Numbered from the stretch's first letter, positions 24,296 through 34,894 are shown. The stretch: 63,318 nucleotides of DNA from Paulinella micropora (GCA_009731375.1 BJOX01000005.1:1418019-1481336); one strand, 5' to 3'. The notes: generated from the sequence alone by a model not told the origin. A program made the numbers and translations.

Positions 24296-24841
24296 CGCGA
24301 AGCGAGCTTGACTGCCAAAGGGACCATATCATTGACAGAAAAGTTTTTGTTTTGAATTTATTGCAGTATTTGACGATTCTGAATCGGAATGAGTTGATCA
24401 TAGGCTGCATAACTTACTAAGTTACTGTACTTAGGGGTATCGATGACCAAAATTGACCCCCTGGAAATTGAATAAAAGTGTTTGGGTGTTGACAATGTGT
24501 GTGGTCCCAAAACGTAGAAAAATAGCTATTGAACAGCTTCAGAGAGCAAAAACTCCGGCCGGTAGCTCAAAAAAAATGAAATTTTTGAATTTCAGTTCAG
24601 AATTTGACAAGTTCGTAGGCCTCGGATGTGCATAACCAAATTCGACCCCCTGGAAATTAAATAAAAGTATTTAGGCGTTGCGTGCGGTGCTAAAACTAAG
24701 AGAAATAGCTATCATTGAAGAGCCTCAGAGAGTGAAAACTCCGGTCGGTATGTCAAAAAAACAGTCATTTTTTGAATTTTAGCTTTTTTGACCTATGAGG
24801 ATGGCCGAAACACGATCGGTATGTAGCCGGATGTCGATGTA
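24296..24841 (+). repeat. Gene A 3' flank with ~190-bp tandem duplication and AATAAA
   Basis: Two diverged units start at about 24445 and 24635. Both contain GACCCCCTGGAAATT, AATAAAAGT, AGAAATAGCTAT-like and AAAACTCCGG blocks and a TTTTTGAATTT end. AATAAA occurs at 24471-24476 and 24660-24665, so either could serve as the gene A polyadenylation signal (175 or 365 nt after the stop). Nothing coding is seen. Confidence 0.5.
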
Positions 24842-25386
24842 ATCGAGATGCCACTTTGGTAAGGAAGCAGAGGCGTTGGGCTGACCTGGGATGGCAATTA
24901 GTTTTGAGATTCAACAATCAGATGATTTCAATTTTACAACTTGAAATGATGGCAATTTATCGCATGGCAATAGCTATTGATCATAGAGGTATTAATCATT
25001 ACTTGCATATCGACATAGAACTAAGGGGGAGCGTTGGAAGGTTAACTACGTTTACCATTAGTAATTGCTTTATGAGCGGGACAGTAATTTATTTGTATAG
25101 TCGAATGACAGTGTAGTTCTAGTCATAAGACGGTAACGGACGTAACGATTTTATTAGCATTCAGGATTGGACAATAATGATTGTGTAATAATTACAGTCG
25201 TGCGGACTTTTCTAATTCAGTTTCGTTACTAGGTCTGAGTTTGTCAGTTCTGCTATCGGAGGCTCTGACTTGCGGATTAAAGTGTCAATTTGGCCGATCG
25301 TGGCTTCTAACGAAGTCTCTCACTGAGCAAACCAGAGTGTAAAAGGTACTAGGTCGGTGAGTGACCGGGTAATTACCTAATCAACG
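24842..25386 (+). mobile_element. Old Ty1/copia 3' fragment with LTR
   Basis: This is related to the 3' end of the copia element at 30680-31217. It has the same GAGATGCCA start, CATATCGACATAGAACTAAG and a GGGGGAG polypurine tract, then an LTR at 25032-25386 (CGTTGG ... ATCAACG) of about 355 bp. It is clearly more diverged than the two LTRs of the complete insertion. No coding region remains. No second LTR lies to its left, so it is a truncated remnant rather than a solo LTR. Confidence 0.65.
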
Positions 25387-25611
25387 CTCCTGAGCCACTA
25401 CAGTTTCTAGAGTTTGCTGAATCAAAATCCTGAATGCTATAACATTACTGATATGTTGTTGACAGTGGCGAGTTCATCCACCACAGCACTGGCTCGCCCA
25501 CCCAACAATAAACTTCTTTATGTAACCATGTATCATCGGTTACAAACCGTTATGTAGTGACTCGGACCATGTACGTTACAAGCTTGCTGAAACAGTATAC
25601 TTGACTAAGTA
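25387..25611. other. Unassigned interval
   Basis: About 225 bp of non-repetitive sequence between the copia remnant and the terminal repeat of the Penelope-like element. No exon, ORF or repeat match was seen. Confidence 0.5.
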
Positions 25612-26066
25612 TTAATAATTAAATCATCGAGGAACTATGAAAGTACTAAAATACAAAGCAAAAGCAATTTATTTCAAACTAATTTCCAAATTTTCCCTGT
25701 TGTTTCACGTCATGAGTGCACTGGCAATTTTCCATTTTTACAAATACCATTTCCTTTTTTACCTATATCAGCTTGTATTTTTATCACTCTGACCGTACGA
25801 CTCATCCTTCCACTTCAACTCTGTTACTTCCGTTACTACGCAATCCAACACAACCGAAACCTATTCTACGCCACAACCTTCCAACTCAGAACCGTCGTCG
25901 GGAGCACAGCTCCAAAGCCCTGGAGACACACATACACCCTACCCTTTTTTCCCCAACCTTTGCCCTTTCACTTAAAATAAAACTTGAACTTACTTAAGCT
26001 TTGGCAAAGGGGTGAGCACGGTCACTCGTGGCCTGGTAAACCCCTGTTATTAAATAACTATTTCAT
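25612..26066 (+). mobile_element. Left long terminal repeat of the Penelope-like element
   Basis: About 455 bp starting TAATTAAATCATCGAGG and ending TTATTAAATAACTATTTC. The first ~225 bp are present, inverted, at 31218-31440. The rest is present, direct, at 41782-42005. This copy preserves the uninterrupted junction CCGTTACTACGCAATCC, where the right copy is broken by the copia insertion. Direct repeats at both ends (pseudo-LTRs) are known for Penelope-like elements. I found no convincing hammerhead ribozyme core, which many of that group carry. Confidence 0.7.
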
Positions 26067-26145
26067 GAAAGTTAAACTGATCTGCATCCTTATCCCTGCT
26101 TAGGGTTCGGGATTTGACACGTCTGTCCCCAACAGACCGCCTACG

Positions 26146-27190
26146 ATGAGCAATCATCGCAGAGATCAGCCCTTCCGAACTGGAGACTCCTCGAGCAGCC
26201 GCAACCATGGAAACCCTTCTCAACGACATCGAGACGTCAATCGTCGAAGAAGCAGATCAGCTTCCCCATACCACAGAAAAAGGTCAGCATCCCCACATCG
26301 TGGCTACCAGCAACGACCCAACCGGCATGACAACAACAAAGGTAAGTACGATCATGATACAAGACGAGGAAGAAGCCCTGACAGAAGCTACCAAAGATCG
26401 TACTCAGGGAAAAGACAGTCAAGCTCTCCACAAGCTGCTAGACGCAACCACCCGAACAACTATGGACAACGCACACATGACGACAAACAGGAACACTACA
26501 CACGGAGACCGACTTTGCATCAAAGTTCAAAACGAAGCTACGAGTCTAGCTAATCCATCATCGCAACGACAACAACAAAACCAATCTCGCTCTCCCTCTC
26601 AGTCAAGCTCTAATCAAGCCCCATTCCCTCATCCGAATCCGTACCGGAAAGCCTTCGAATGTATGAATCGAGAAGGAGAAGCGGAAGAAAAACAGAAGCA
26701 AGCAAAGCAACAACAACAACGAAGCAAACCACCTGCCCCTCCACTACACTACGATCGACTGGTCACACTCGACGTATGTCACACCACACTTCTCATGCAA
26801 TTCACGAATGGACAAGCAACTCAATGGAAGTACAAGCTACTGTCACGAAGTCAGAAGATCGAACTGGGAGCGATAAGCGGTCAAGGAACAAAAGATGAGG
26901 AGCTAATCAATCCATGGATAAAAACCCCCACCTCGAGAACTAAGGAACGCCCCCCACTTCTCATACCTTTTTATGGCGGTGCACACTTCGGCTTTATTCA
27001 AACCTTACTGTCACAAGTAGTCGAGGGCGCAGCAAGTAAGACAAAACGTGAAGTTCTGAACAAATCAATGATCGAAGCAGCCAGAGCTGGTCACGTCAAA
27101 GTCCCGGAGGACCCTGAACATGGATGTATATCTTTCGAGGGGATGATCCATCTACTGTTACCCAGATTTAAGGTTAATAGAATTAGGAGA
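26146..27190 (+). pseudogene. N-terminal part of the Penelope-like ORF (frameshifted, cut by inversion)
   Basis: ATG at 26146 opens a basic, Arg/Ser-rich stretch (RRRSRSASPYHRKRSASPHR) that stops at 26553. The sense frame continues one frame over from about 26560: a Q/S/P-rich linker, then a more globular part (PHPNPYRKAFEC, LVTLDVCHTTLLMQF, LLIPFYGGAHFGF, HLLLPRFKV). At about 27190-27205 it runs into copia integrase. Its natural continuation is the minus-strand ORF starting at 37150. The arginine/serine-rich start suggests nucleic-acid binding by analogy with ORF1/Gag-like proteins. No catalytic motif is seen. Confidence 0.55.
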
Positions 27191-27215
27191 GCAACGGTTA
27201 CCCTTGTGAGATTTT
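27185..27215. other. Left inversion breakpoint
   Basis: To the left lies the Penelope-like ORF; to the right is plus-strand copia integrase starting at its first catalytic Asp region (EILHIDTSWPW). The missing copia left half is found in the opposite orientation at 37140-41776, and the missing continuation of the Penelope-like ORF lies at 37150 on the minus strand. The partner breakpoint is at about 37140-37160. Confidence 0.6.
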
Positions 27216-27945
27216 GCACATAGATACTTCCTGGCCTTGGGCGGTAATGTCAATTCACGGCAAGTACTATAAATTTTGCGTTACAGACGATTACTCGGGG
27301 TACATCAAAGATTATTATGTAAGATACAAGAACGAGCTTGTAGACTGTTTGAAGCAAGCGGTAGCATGGTTTGAGAGGCAGACAGGGAAGAAAGTCAGAC
27401 AGATCACTTGCGACAACAAGTTCGATGTCCCAACTGAGATTATAGAGTGGTGGAAACCCCTACAATTCATTTGGAAGACTAGTGCTCCATGTGATGAAGA
27501 TGGCAATCCCATAGATGAGAAGGTCAACGACATCACAGCCGGACCAGCCCGGGCCATGCGATATGAGGCTAATTTACCACCCCAGTTTTGGGCGGAAATG
27601 GAACACACAGCCACAACTTTGCACAACATTCTACCAGCCACGACAGGGCCTAGGCAGGGAACTTCACCTTTTGAGCAATGTCTGGGCTACAAGCCAGCTA
27701 TCCGACAACTTAAGCCTATAGGATGTTTAGGAGTAATGTACGTAGGAAAGCAGGTAGGCAAAGGCAACTATAGGGGAAAGCGTGTAATGTTACTTGGATA
27801 TGATGTATTAAAGGAACTATACCGAGTTTGGGATGGTCGAAAGGTCATCACAAATGTGCGTAATGTACGCTTTAATCACAATGTAGTTGGCAAGGATGCT
27901 CACCCACCCAGAGAAGTTAGATGGGACGACGAGGAATCTGAGTAA
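27205..27945 (+). pseudogene. Ty1/copia integrase core domain (5' half missing)
   Basis: Reads the catalytic core of a copia-type integrase: HIDTSWPW (first Asp), VTDDYSGY, ITCDNKF (second Asp), and the conserved NILPATTGPRQGTSPFE and LGYKPAIRQLKPIGC blocks after it. The usual E in the third catalytic position is hard to place, since the expected block reads SAPCDEDGNPID. The zinc-binding N-terminus and protease are absent here and lie inverted at 37140-38184. The frame ends at TAA 27945 where pol should continue. Activity is excluded by the break. The family assignment is firm. Confidence 0.8.
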
Positions 27946-28236
27946 TGACACCGTCCAGCTAGAACAGCCGTTAGACGAACCCGAAGATGAGGGTGAGTTA
28001 GACAAACATGAGGAGTTACAGGAAGAAAAAGACATTCACCGTCCAGATTCCGGTCTCCCATCAGAGTCAAAGGTAGAACTAGCTGACGCCAAGGATATGA
28101 TGGGGTAACACCCGTCACATCGTTAGAGGCGCAAAGCCCCGAAGCAGACCACCCTTGCAGGAGGTACGTAGAGGGAGACGCGCCCACAAAGGGCCTCACT
28201 TGGGAGCAAAGTGACAGAGTCACAACAACTAACATA
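27946..28236 (+). pseudogene. Copia pol linker with frameshifts
   Basis: An acidic linker (LDEPEDEGELDKHEELQEE) continues the pol protein in the next frame up to a stop at about 28108, then the frame shifts again into the RT ORF. At least two frameshifts separate integrase from reverse transcriptase. Confidence 0.5.
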
Positions 28237-30219
28237 GTGAGAGGGAAACGAGAAGCAAAGGTTAGGACACCAGTTACACAACCACCTCCAGAAAAGAAGG
28301 CAGCAGTAAAAGCAGCTACATTGACAGGAGAGAGAGTTAGTGTGCCGGGAGTAGCTTTCGGAGAAGAATGGGCAAAGGAAAAATATGGAGACAACTGGCA
28401 ATCAGTTAAGAGAGAAGGAAAAGTCTTAGAACCATGCGAGAAGGGAGAGAGACTTAAAGTCCGTAAGATGCCTAAGCCCAGTCACTTCGTAGTCTTTGAC
28501 GACGGTCAGATAGAGAAGATGTCAGACAGCGAAATTAGAAAGTATCGGATAGATAGGATAAGACCTGTCGGAGAACTAGAGCATCCCGAGATGTCCGCAG
28601 AAAGTATCGTAGAGGACCAAACCACTGCGTTACTGGATCTGACATTGAAGGTACCAAAGGCAATCGTTGATGAGGGATTAACCGCGAAAGAGTTGAAAGC
28701 AGGAATGGATAAAAAGATTGAAGCTCTAAAGTCTTTTAGCACTTACATGTGGGTACGCCCTAAGGAAGCGAAAGAAAAAGGAGTAAAAGTAGTGAGACTA
28801 ACATGGGTACATAAAGTCAAACTAGACGATAAGGGACGCAAGTTCATTAAGTCAAGGTTAGCTTTGCGGGGAGATATGCTAGAGCCAGGAGTTAGCTATA
28901 ACCCAGATCGATTATTTGTGCCCTGTGCCGCGCATCGCTCATTACTCTTTATGTCTGAGCTTGCAGCCTGGCATGGACATAAGCTATACGGTATAGACTT
29001 CAAAAATGCTTATCTAATGCACGAATGCATTCCTGTTTATGCTTATGCACCCGATGGGATAGACAGTGAAGAGCACAAAGGCATGATATGGAGAGTAGAT
29101 GGAGCTCTGTATGGCGCGCCGCAAGCTGGTAGGAGATGGTATGAGATCTTAGCCCCTAAGTTAGAGGAATTAGGATTCAGGTTACTAGACTCAGATTTAT
29201 GCATGTTCGTTGAAAAAGACAAACCGATAAGAGATACTATCATCGGTATTATCTATGTAGATGATCTTATTTTCTCAGCTCCTAACGAACAAGCGTATGA
29301 TCGTTTCGCTAGTAAACTAGAAAAGTTTTATCCTCTTAAGCGTTTGGGAGTGGCTAAAGAGTTCAAAGGGATAGAGATAGTTCAGGAAGGAGGACGCATT
29401 TTATTGTATCAGAAGAAGTATCAGAAACAGATTTTAAAGGATGTAGGATATGCCGATGTTAGACCAGTAAGCACTCCTAGTGCAGAACATGAGCCCAAAC
29501 CTATGGGAGAAACGAGCGCTCTTAGAAAGCATTCAATTCCTAGTTTAGTAGGTAAACTTTTGTTTCTAACTAAGATGGCACGTCCAGATGCTGATCAAGC
29601 AGTGAATGCAGCTAGCGTGATGCAGACAGTAAATCCAGGACTTGCTTGTGCTTTACTAGGTAGAATTTTCAGATATCTGAAAAGTTCGTATCGCGGTATC
29701 GCATTTCACGGGGCTAAATCATCACAAGAAGGAAGGACGTACCCCAAGATTACTTTATGGCCAGATGCAGCGCATAAGGTCTGTAAGAAAACCGGAAAGT
29801 CACGTACAGGTTATACAGTGATTTGGGGTAGAGACCCGGTAGCTTGGTTATCGAAACGACAGACTAGAATTGCACTAAGTTCTAATGACGCGGAAATTTT
29901 CGCAGCAGCAGAGTGCATACGAGAAGGATTGGCTATCAGACACATAACAGAAGAGTTAGGTATAGCACAGAAAGGGCCAATAGAGCTTTACGAAGATAAT
30001 GCACAGACTGTCTTAGCAGCAGAGAGGGGAATTTCAGGACCACGTACTAAACACTTACCCTTAGAACTGCATTTCATTCATCATGCACAGAGAGACAATG
30101 AGATTAAGTTTGTAAAGGTAGGAACTAAGAAACAAATAGCAGACGTATTAACCAAACATGTTCCTAAGGACCAATTCGAATATCTCGTTAGTAAATTTAT
30201 GGTAACACTTGATCCATAA
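28237..30219 (+). CDS. Ty1/copia reverse transcriptase-RNase H
   Basis: 660 uninterrupted codons, the best-preserved retroelement ORF here. RT spans about residues 170-395: motif A YGIDFKNAY (Asp 254), the copia hallmark LYGAPQAGRRWY (291-302) and the catalytic YVDD (340-343). RNase H spans about 505-630: WPDAAHK (Asp 510), SSNDAEIFAAAE (Glu 553), YEDN (Asp 587) and RTKHLPLELHFIHH. It copies element RNA into DNA within virus-like particles in the Ty1/copia cycle. Upstream pol is frameshifted and the element is split, so it is non-autonomous now. The ORF has no decay of its own, which argues for a fairly recent insertion. Confidence 0.9.
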   Translation: MRGKREAKVRTPVTQPPPEKKAAVKAATLTGERVSVPGVAFGEEWAKEKYGDNWQSVKREGKVLEPCEKGERLKVRKMPKPSHFVVFDDGQIEKMSDSEIRKYRIDRIRPVGELEHPEMSAESIVEDQTTALLDLTLKVPKAIVDEGLTAKELKAGMDKKIEALKSFSTYMWVRPKEAKEKGVKVVRLTWVHKVKLDDKGRKFIKSRLALRGDMLEPGVSYNPDRLFVPCAAHRSLLFMSELAAWHGHKLYGIDFKNAYLMHECIPVYAYAPDGIDSEEHKGMIWRVDGALYGAPQAGRRWYEILAPKLEELGFRLLDSDLCMFVEKDKPIRDTIIGIIYVDDLIFSAPNEQAYDRFASKLEKFYPLKRLGVAKEFKGIEIVQEGGRILLYQKKYQKQILKDVGYADVRPVSTPSAEHEPKPMGETSALRKHSIPSLVGKLLFLTKMARPDADQAVNAASVMQTVNPGLACALLGRIFRYLKSSYRGIAFHGAKSSQEGRTYPKITLWPDAAHKVCKKTGKSRTGYTVIWGRDPVAWLSKRQTRIALSSNDAEIFAAAECIREGLAIRHITEELGIAQKGPIELYEDNAQTVLAAERGISGPRTKHLPLELHFIHHAQRDNEIKFVKVGTKKQIADVLTKHVPKDQFEYLVSKFMVTLDP

Positions 30220-30899
30220 TTTTACATCTCAAGTCTGCAAACTCACGCAAAATACGCAAATTTACGCAAAGTCAACTCATGTTGTTGTTTTGTGAGTTTT
30301 CTCTCTTTGAAGTGTGCAGGAAGTGTTTTGCGCAGGTAGTCGTGCGGCATCTTTTGGCATTGCTTCCGTTGAAGTAGAAGTCGAGCGCGAGAACGAAGCG
30401 CGTGGATTCTCCACCATCGGTCGTTGATCGCGGCAAGAGCGGAAGAAAAGCATATGCCGACGGAGCGGATTGCGGCGGGAGTAGTCTTTTATTGGCGGAA
30501 TGGCAAATTTAACTAATTATGTTGGACTCATTGAGTCAGTAATGTAATTCAGTTCACGTGCGGATGGGGTCATACTGTAAGGACCTACTGTTATTGTTTT
30601 AATCGTATCGAAATTATTATTTCAGGTTGTCAAACCGTGACTATGATTTCAGTTTTTCAACCTGAAATAGAGGCTATTACGAGATGCCATTACGGCAATG
30701 AAGCGAAGGCAGGCAGACCAGAACAGGATTGGTAATTTTTCAGTTTTGAGACTTAACTATTATTTGAGGTTGTCAAACTGTAACTGTCATTTCAGTTTTT
30801 CAACCTGAAATAAGGGCCATTATCACAATATGCAATAGTTATTAATTGTAGATGTATTGATTACTTAACTTGCATTATCGACATAGAACTAAGGGGGAG
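30220..30899 (+). mobile_element. Copia 3' untranslated region with hairpins and polypurine tract
   Basis: Two diverged copies of a stem-loop lie at about 30624-30672 and 30765-30815 (GGTTGTCAAAC ... GTTTTTCAACCTGAAAT; TTTCAGGTTG can pair with CAACCTGAAA). The polypurine tract AAGGGGGAG (30891-30899) sits directly before the 3' LTR, as needed to prime plus-strand DNA. Nothing coding is seen. Confidence 0.65.
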
Positions 30900-31217
30900 C
30901 GTTGGTAGGACAATTACGTTTTACTTTTAGTGATTACTTTGTGACTGGTAAGTAATTAATCCGTATTGTTCTAGTCAATAATTGTAACGGACGTAACGGT
31001 CCATATTGGCATTCAGAATCGGACAATAACCATTGTGTAATAATTACAGTCGTGCGGACTTTATTTCAGTTTCATTATTACCTTTGAAATTATCAGTTCT
31101 GCTATATACGTGCGGATTAAAAATGTCGATTGGTATTGTGGCTTCTAACGGAGTCTCTCAGCAAACCGGCGTATAAGGTATTAGGTCCGTGAGTGACCGG
31201 GTATTACCTAATCAACG
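30900..31217 (+). mobile_element. 3' LTR of the split copia element
   Basis: 318 bp from CGTTGGTAGGACAATTACG to CCTAATCAACG, with inverted termini CGTTG/CAACG. It matches the inverted LTR at 41449-41776. The following bases GTAGT (31218-31222) are the complement of ACTAC at 41777-41781, the target duplication of one insertion. Confidence 0.8.
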
Positions 31218-31440
31218 GTAGTAACGGAAGTAATAGAGTTGAAGTGGAAGGATGAGTCGTGCGGTCAGAGTGATAAAAATACAAGTTGATATAGGTAAAA
31301 AAGGAAATGGTATTTGTAAAAATGGAAAATTGCCAGTGCACTTATGACGTGAAAAAACAGGGAAAATTTGGAAATTGGTTTGAAATAAATTGCTTTTGCT
31401 TTATATTTTAGTACTTTCATAGTTCCTCGATGATTTAATT
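31218..31440 (-). mobile_element. Right terminal repeat of the Penelope-like element, first part
   Basis: The reverse complement of 25612-25839 with few differences, ending at the GTAGT target duplication. In the element's own orientation it follows the RT stop and a 150-bp 3' region (31441-31592), and is cut by the copia insertion. The remaining part is at 41782-42005. Confidence 0.75.
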
Positions 31441-31592
31441 AGTTCTCCCTGTATAGTTAGGCCGGGAGCCTGCAGGGCATGAGGAGGGTAAAGCATGTGT
31501 AAAAAGATAGTGTTCGAGTGATAGGAAAAAGTTATGAGCATCATTATAGTTACATAGGGATAGTATAATTATCGGGCGTAGAGCAGATGTAA

Positions 31593-33254
31593 TCACCAAG
31601 AATCCGTCGCTTGCGAAAAAGATTCTCGCAAGAGTTGCCATTGTTCGACATACGTCAGTGTCTGTCTTAGTTCCATCGGGAGTTGAGCCAAGGTACGGAT
31701 GACGAGGGCGAGGTTGCTCCATTCTTCAGGGCATAGGTAGTGGACTCGATCAAAGGCAGCTTTCCAGACTGAGTTTGGGTAGGGTATTTCTACCATTAGT
31801 TGTAGGGTCGCCGAAAGGAGTACATTTTCCGAATTTGTTTGACGTGCGAAATAGGCAAGCATGCCAACGAGGGTAGCGTGGAGTATTGTACGGCTAATGT
31901 AAGGGGAGTAAGGTGGGAGTCGGGGCATGGGCTGTTGGTTGTTAGTCATCATTTCTTTCCAATTTTTGAATAAAGGTCTGATGTTGAAGTTCAATATGGA
32001 TGTTCCCGCAAAATCCACAACGAAGGTAGCATCTTCAGGTGTTAGAGCATCTTCTTCCAGTTCGAGTCCGCCAGTGTAGGCATGGGGTTGTAATGGTGAC
32101 TCGACAGTTGTTCCAGAGCTGCGTATGGCTTGTAGTATCTTTTGTGCTTCGTTTGCTTCGAGTTCATTGTCCCAGTTTGCAAGTATTAGTAAGAGGAGAT
32201 CATCGATTTGGCGTATGCCATATATATGTTTGGTGAAGGATGGCTTTAGTACCGTACGGAGTAGAAGGACTTCATCGCACATACATTTCATCTGTGCAAG
32301 GGGGAAAGATAGATATCCATCAATTGGGCATCCATCTTTCTGGACAAAGACAGCGTCTCCGAGGGTGAAATGGGAGTGGGCAAAGTCTAGAGATACGATG
32401 TTAACTATGTCTTCAAAAGTGAAGGCAATGTAGTCTTGAGGTGCATAGCTTCGATTCCACCCAATATCGTATTTCCCGGTGTGCTTTCTCGTCTTTGAGA
32501 TGTATACGATTGGTTTCCAGTTTCTGGATTTCGGTGGTTGGAAGATAATGTAAGCAAGGGCAAAGCGAAGAGATTGCATCGTGCTGGATTGGGCCAGCCA
32601 GGTGAACATTTGTTTTACGTCAAACTGGAAAACTTTTATGGTGCGGTTGGAATTGTCTTTGATGTTGATGTTGGAGAAGATTTTGTATGCTCGGGTTAGG
32701 TGAGATCGAATTTTGTCCAGTCTGTTTAGATTGAAGGTGCGAACACGCTGAGATAGTTTGGTAGTGAGGAAGCTTAGGACCTTACCCACTCTTCGTAGGA
32801 TTGAACGCCATGGAGATCGGGCTTGGTTGCAATTGCAGATTAGTCTGGTTTTGTTTTGAGGGTCTTTGTTCTTAGGTGGTAGCGTTGTAGAATGAATTGC
32901 TGCTTTTCTGGTTCTGAGAGATCCAAAGCGTTGGAGGCTATGTAGTTCGAAATCGGTGCGATAGGCATGTAGTAGTGTCATTCGGTCTGTTTCTACTGCT
33001 AGGAATGTGGGTGCCTGGATCACTTCTTTCTGTATGCGCTCCCAGGTAAGAACTGGACATTCAACCCATAGTTGGTTGTTGTTTTTGTCAAGGGCTTGGA
33101 CCACCATACGAGAGAGGTATATTCTTGCAATCGTAGCATCTCTTTCAGAGACCGACTTTGGTGGTAGCTTCGGACACGTTTCGCTAAGGTTCTTGTAGGT
33201 GTTAATAAGGCGTCCAAGTAAATGTTCGTTGCGGTGAGGTAGTTCTTCAGCCAT
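31593..33254 (-). CDS. Penelope-like reverse transcriptase domain
   Basis: 553 codons on the minus strand. RT signatures: motif A VFQFDVKQMFTWL (Asp 212), motif B DGCPIDGYLSFPLAQMKC (about 307-324) and motif C IRQIDDLLLL (Asp 351-352). A CNC element lies at 140-142. The G-x-P-x-(D/G)-G-x-LS form of motif B and IDD in place of YVDD or YADD differ from copia and common LINEs. With the GIY-YIG nuclease encoded upstream, this fits the endonuclease-first (domain-permuted) Penelope-like elements known from protists, green algae and invertebrates. The ORF itself is intact and stops at TAG/TGA near 31593. The upstream parts are in other frames. Confidence 0.7.
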   Translation of the reverse strand: MAEELPHRNEHLLGRLINTYKNLSETCPKLPPKSVSERDATIARIYLSRMVVQALDKNNNQLWVECPVLTWERIQKEVIQAPTFLAVETDRMTLLHAYRTDFELHSLQRFGSLRTRKAAIHSTTLPPKNKDPQNKTRLICNCNQARSPWRSILRRVGKVLSFLTTKLSQRVRTFNLNRLDKIRSHLTRAYKIFSNINIKDNSNRTIKVFQFDVKQMFTWLAQSSTMQSLRFALAYIIFQPPKSRNWKPIVYISKTRKHTGKYDIGWNRSYAPQDYIAFTFEDIVNIVSLDFAHSHFTLGDAVFVQKDGCPIDGYLSFPLAQMKCMCDEVLLLRTVLKPSFTKHIYGIRQIDDLLLLILANWDNELEANEAQKILQAIRSSGTTVESPLQPHAYTGGLELEEDALTPEDATFVVDFAGTSILNFNIRPLFKNWKEMMTNNQQPMPRLPPYSPYISRTILHATLVGMLAYFARQTNSENVLLSATLQLMVEIPYPNSVWKAAFDRVHYLCPEEWSNLALVIRTLAQLPMELRQTLTYVEQWQLLRESFSQATDSW

Positions 33255-33359
33255 GGCAAAGAGTAGGTTTATCCAGGTTTTGCAATCGAGGTCGTCTTCA
33301 TCTGGAGCGTTTTTCTTTGCTTCTTGATCACGTTCGAAGTTGACTGTGGGGAGGCGAAG

Positions 33360-34145
33360 TCATGTTTGGATTCTTTTTACAAAAGCAATGGTAGAGCTCA
33401 GGAGTGATTTTAGGATGGAGCCAGGTGTTGGGTGCGGTATGGTGGCTGCACTTAATTTGCCAATGCGTCCTAAGATACCTTTCGCGGATGCTAGTCGGAA
33501 TGAGGCATGTGATGAGAAAAGTTGCGTTTTCCACTTTTGACAGGTGCAGGTTGGCTTCTTGATGGTGTGCGGTTGGAGTTTGAACTTCGCTATATGTCTT
33601 GGTGCATTGATGAGTCTCGATGCAATTGAAGCCGGTCTTTTGAAGCTGACTTTGCATAGTGAGGTCAGGGTTTTAGGGGCGTGTCTATCGACGAAAGACT
33701 CGTAGAACATGTTGTAATATGGTTCTCAGGGTTCTTCGGTTGATACACATTCTGTCGTTCATTTGCATCGTATAGGTTTTGCTGTTCAGGATGAGGGATG
33801 CTTCTTCCTTAGGTGGTGGGAGAGAACGTTGCAAGCATAGAGTTTTGTTCGGTGGTTTTCGATGCTTTGCGCCTGTTGCCATATTCGCATTCCTTGGTAA
33901 GCTGTAGCCGTTCGTATATGTTTGATCCAGCGATAGGGATGGTATGCAATGAGTTCCACACGTAGATCGTTAGTTTGTGCGAGGATAGCTCCCGAGTTAG
34001 ATAGACGCATAAGGCAGTATGCTTCAGGTTTAGTTAGGAAGTGTCGTGCTGCAGCGGAATGTAGTAGTATATACGGTTGACGCGGTGATATCTTAGATCC
34101 TTCTTGGTGTTCGTAGAAGCGTGCAGTGTAGTCCCAGTCGTTCAA
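33360..34145 (-). pseudogene. Linker between GIY-YIG and RT (frameshifted)
   Basis: Two segments in one frame, 34145-33786 and 33710-33360, carry basic sequence with KKPTCTCQKWKTQLF, a CxC-type element of the sort seen before the RT core in Penelope-like proteins. A stop interrupts them at about 33786, and both are in a different frame from the nuclease above. They probably belong to one original reading frame with the flanking domains. Confidence 0.5.
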
Positions 34146-34228
34146 TCCATATCCACTACCGTGTTTCCTTAGGTAGAAGATTGTTCCAGGTATGAGGTCA
34201 TCACAGATGGCTGAGATTGAGTGGCGTG

Positions 34229-34894
34229 TTAGTGGAGGGCCTTGTGTCGGAGTGGCTTCCTAGTAGGTAAGGTTATCAGCATGCCTACGGGCGTTGGAGA
34301 GGCTTCTGCATTGAGTGTTGCAACGGTGCGGGCGATGGTAGTAACATACTTCATGTGGAAAGGCAAGTCGTTTACGGGCGGTTTATGAAGGTCGTTAGCA
34401 CGGAATGTGGTTAAGGGGTAGGCTTTTCGTTTCATGTTGAGGGTCGGTTTTAGCCAGGCGATGGACTTCGCTTCCATGCGTCGTCGATTGGTTCGAGCTG
34501 AGTCCTGTTCCATCTTTGTTCCCGAGTTTGGTACTGGTCCCATCAAGAGGAGAGGTATAGATATAAAACGGTGCATTCCTAGCTTATGGCCCAGGGAAAG
34601 CAGACGGGTTTGTCCCGGTTGGCACGCTTTCGAATCGTTGTAGTTGCGCATACCCCGTAGTTATGATTTTATCCGTTTTTCCCATTGGAAAGATTCTCCG
34701 ATGTAGCTATGGACGGTGCCAGGTGCGACAATTCCATAGATGACTTGCATGCGTCCAGGGTCTGGGATATCGAATGGGAATTCTGCTCTATTTTGGCGTT
34801 GTAGTATGCAAATCATAGGCTTAAAACGGCGAAGGGCAGGATCCGTGCTATTGAATGCCAAGGATGCGACTAGCATGTAGTAGGTTGCCTTCAT
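34229..34894 (-). pseudogene. GIY-YIG endonuclease domain with an in-frame stop
   Basis: Reads VIYGIVAPGTVHSYIGES (GIY and YIG motifs), then WEKRIKS, a TAA stop at about 34659, and in the same frame MRNYNDSK ... RRRMEAKSIAWLKPTLN with the conserved Glu and the terminal P-x-LN. This is the nuclease that nicks the target site in Penelope-like elements. It precedes the RT (minus-strand order 34.9 kb then 33.2 kb), the reverse of canonical Penelope. The single nonsense codon sits between the YIG motif and the catalytic Glu, so the domain is inactive as read. Confidence 0.75.

Noticed and set aside
24842-25386. 5' LTR of the complete copia element
   Set aside because: It is preceded by copia 3' UTR and a polypurine tract, so it is the 3' end of a different, older copy. 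It also differs clearly from the two LTRs that share the GTAGT duplication.
25612-26066. Hammerhead ribozyme in the Penelope-like terminal repeat
   Set aside because: I looked for a CTGANGA and GAAA core flanked by pairing arms on both strands and found none that fits.
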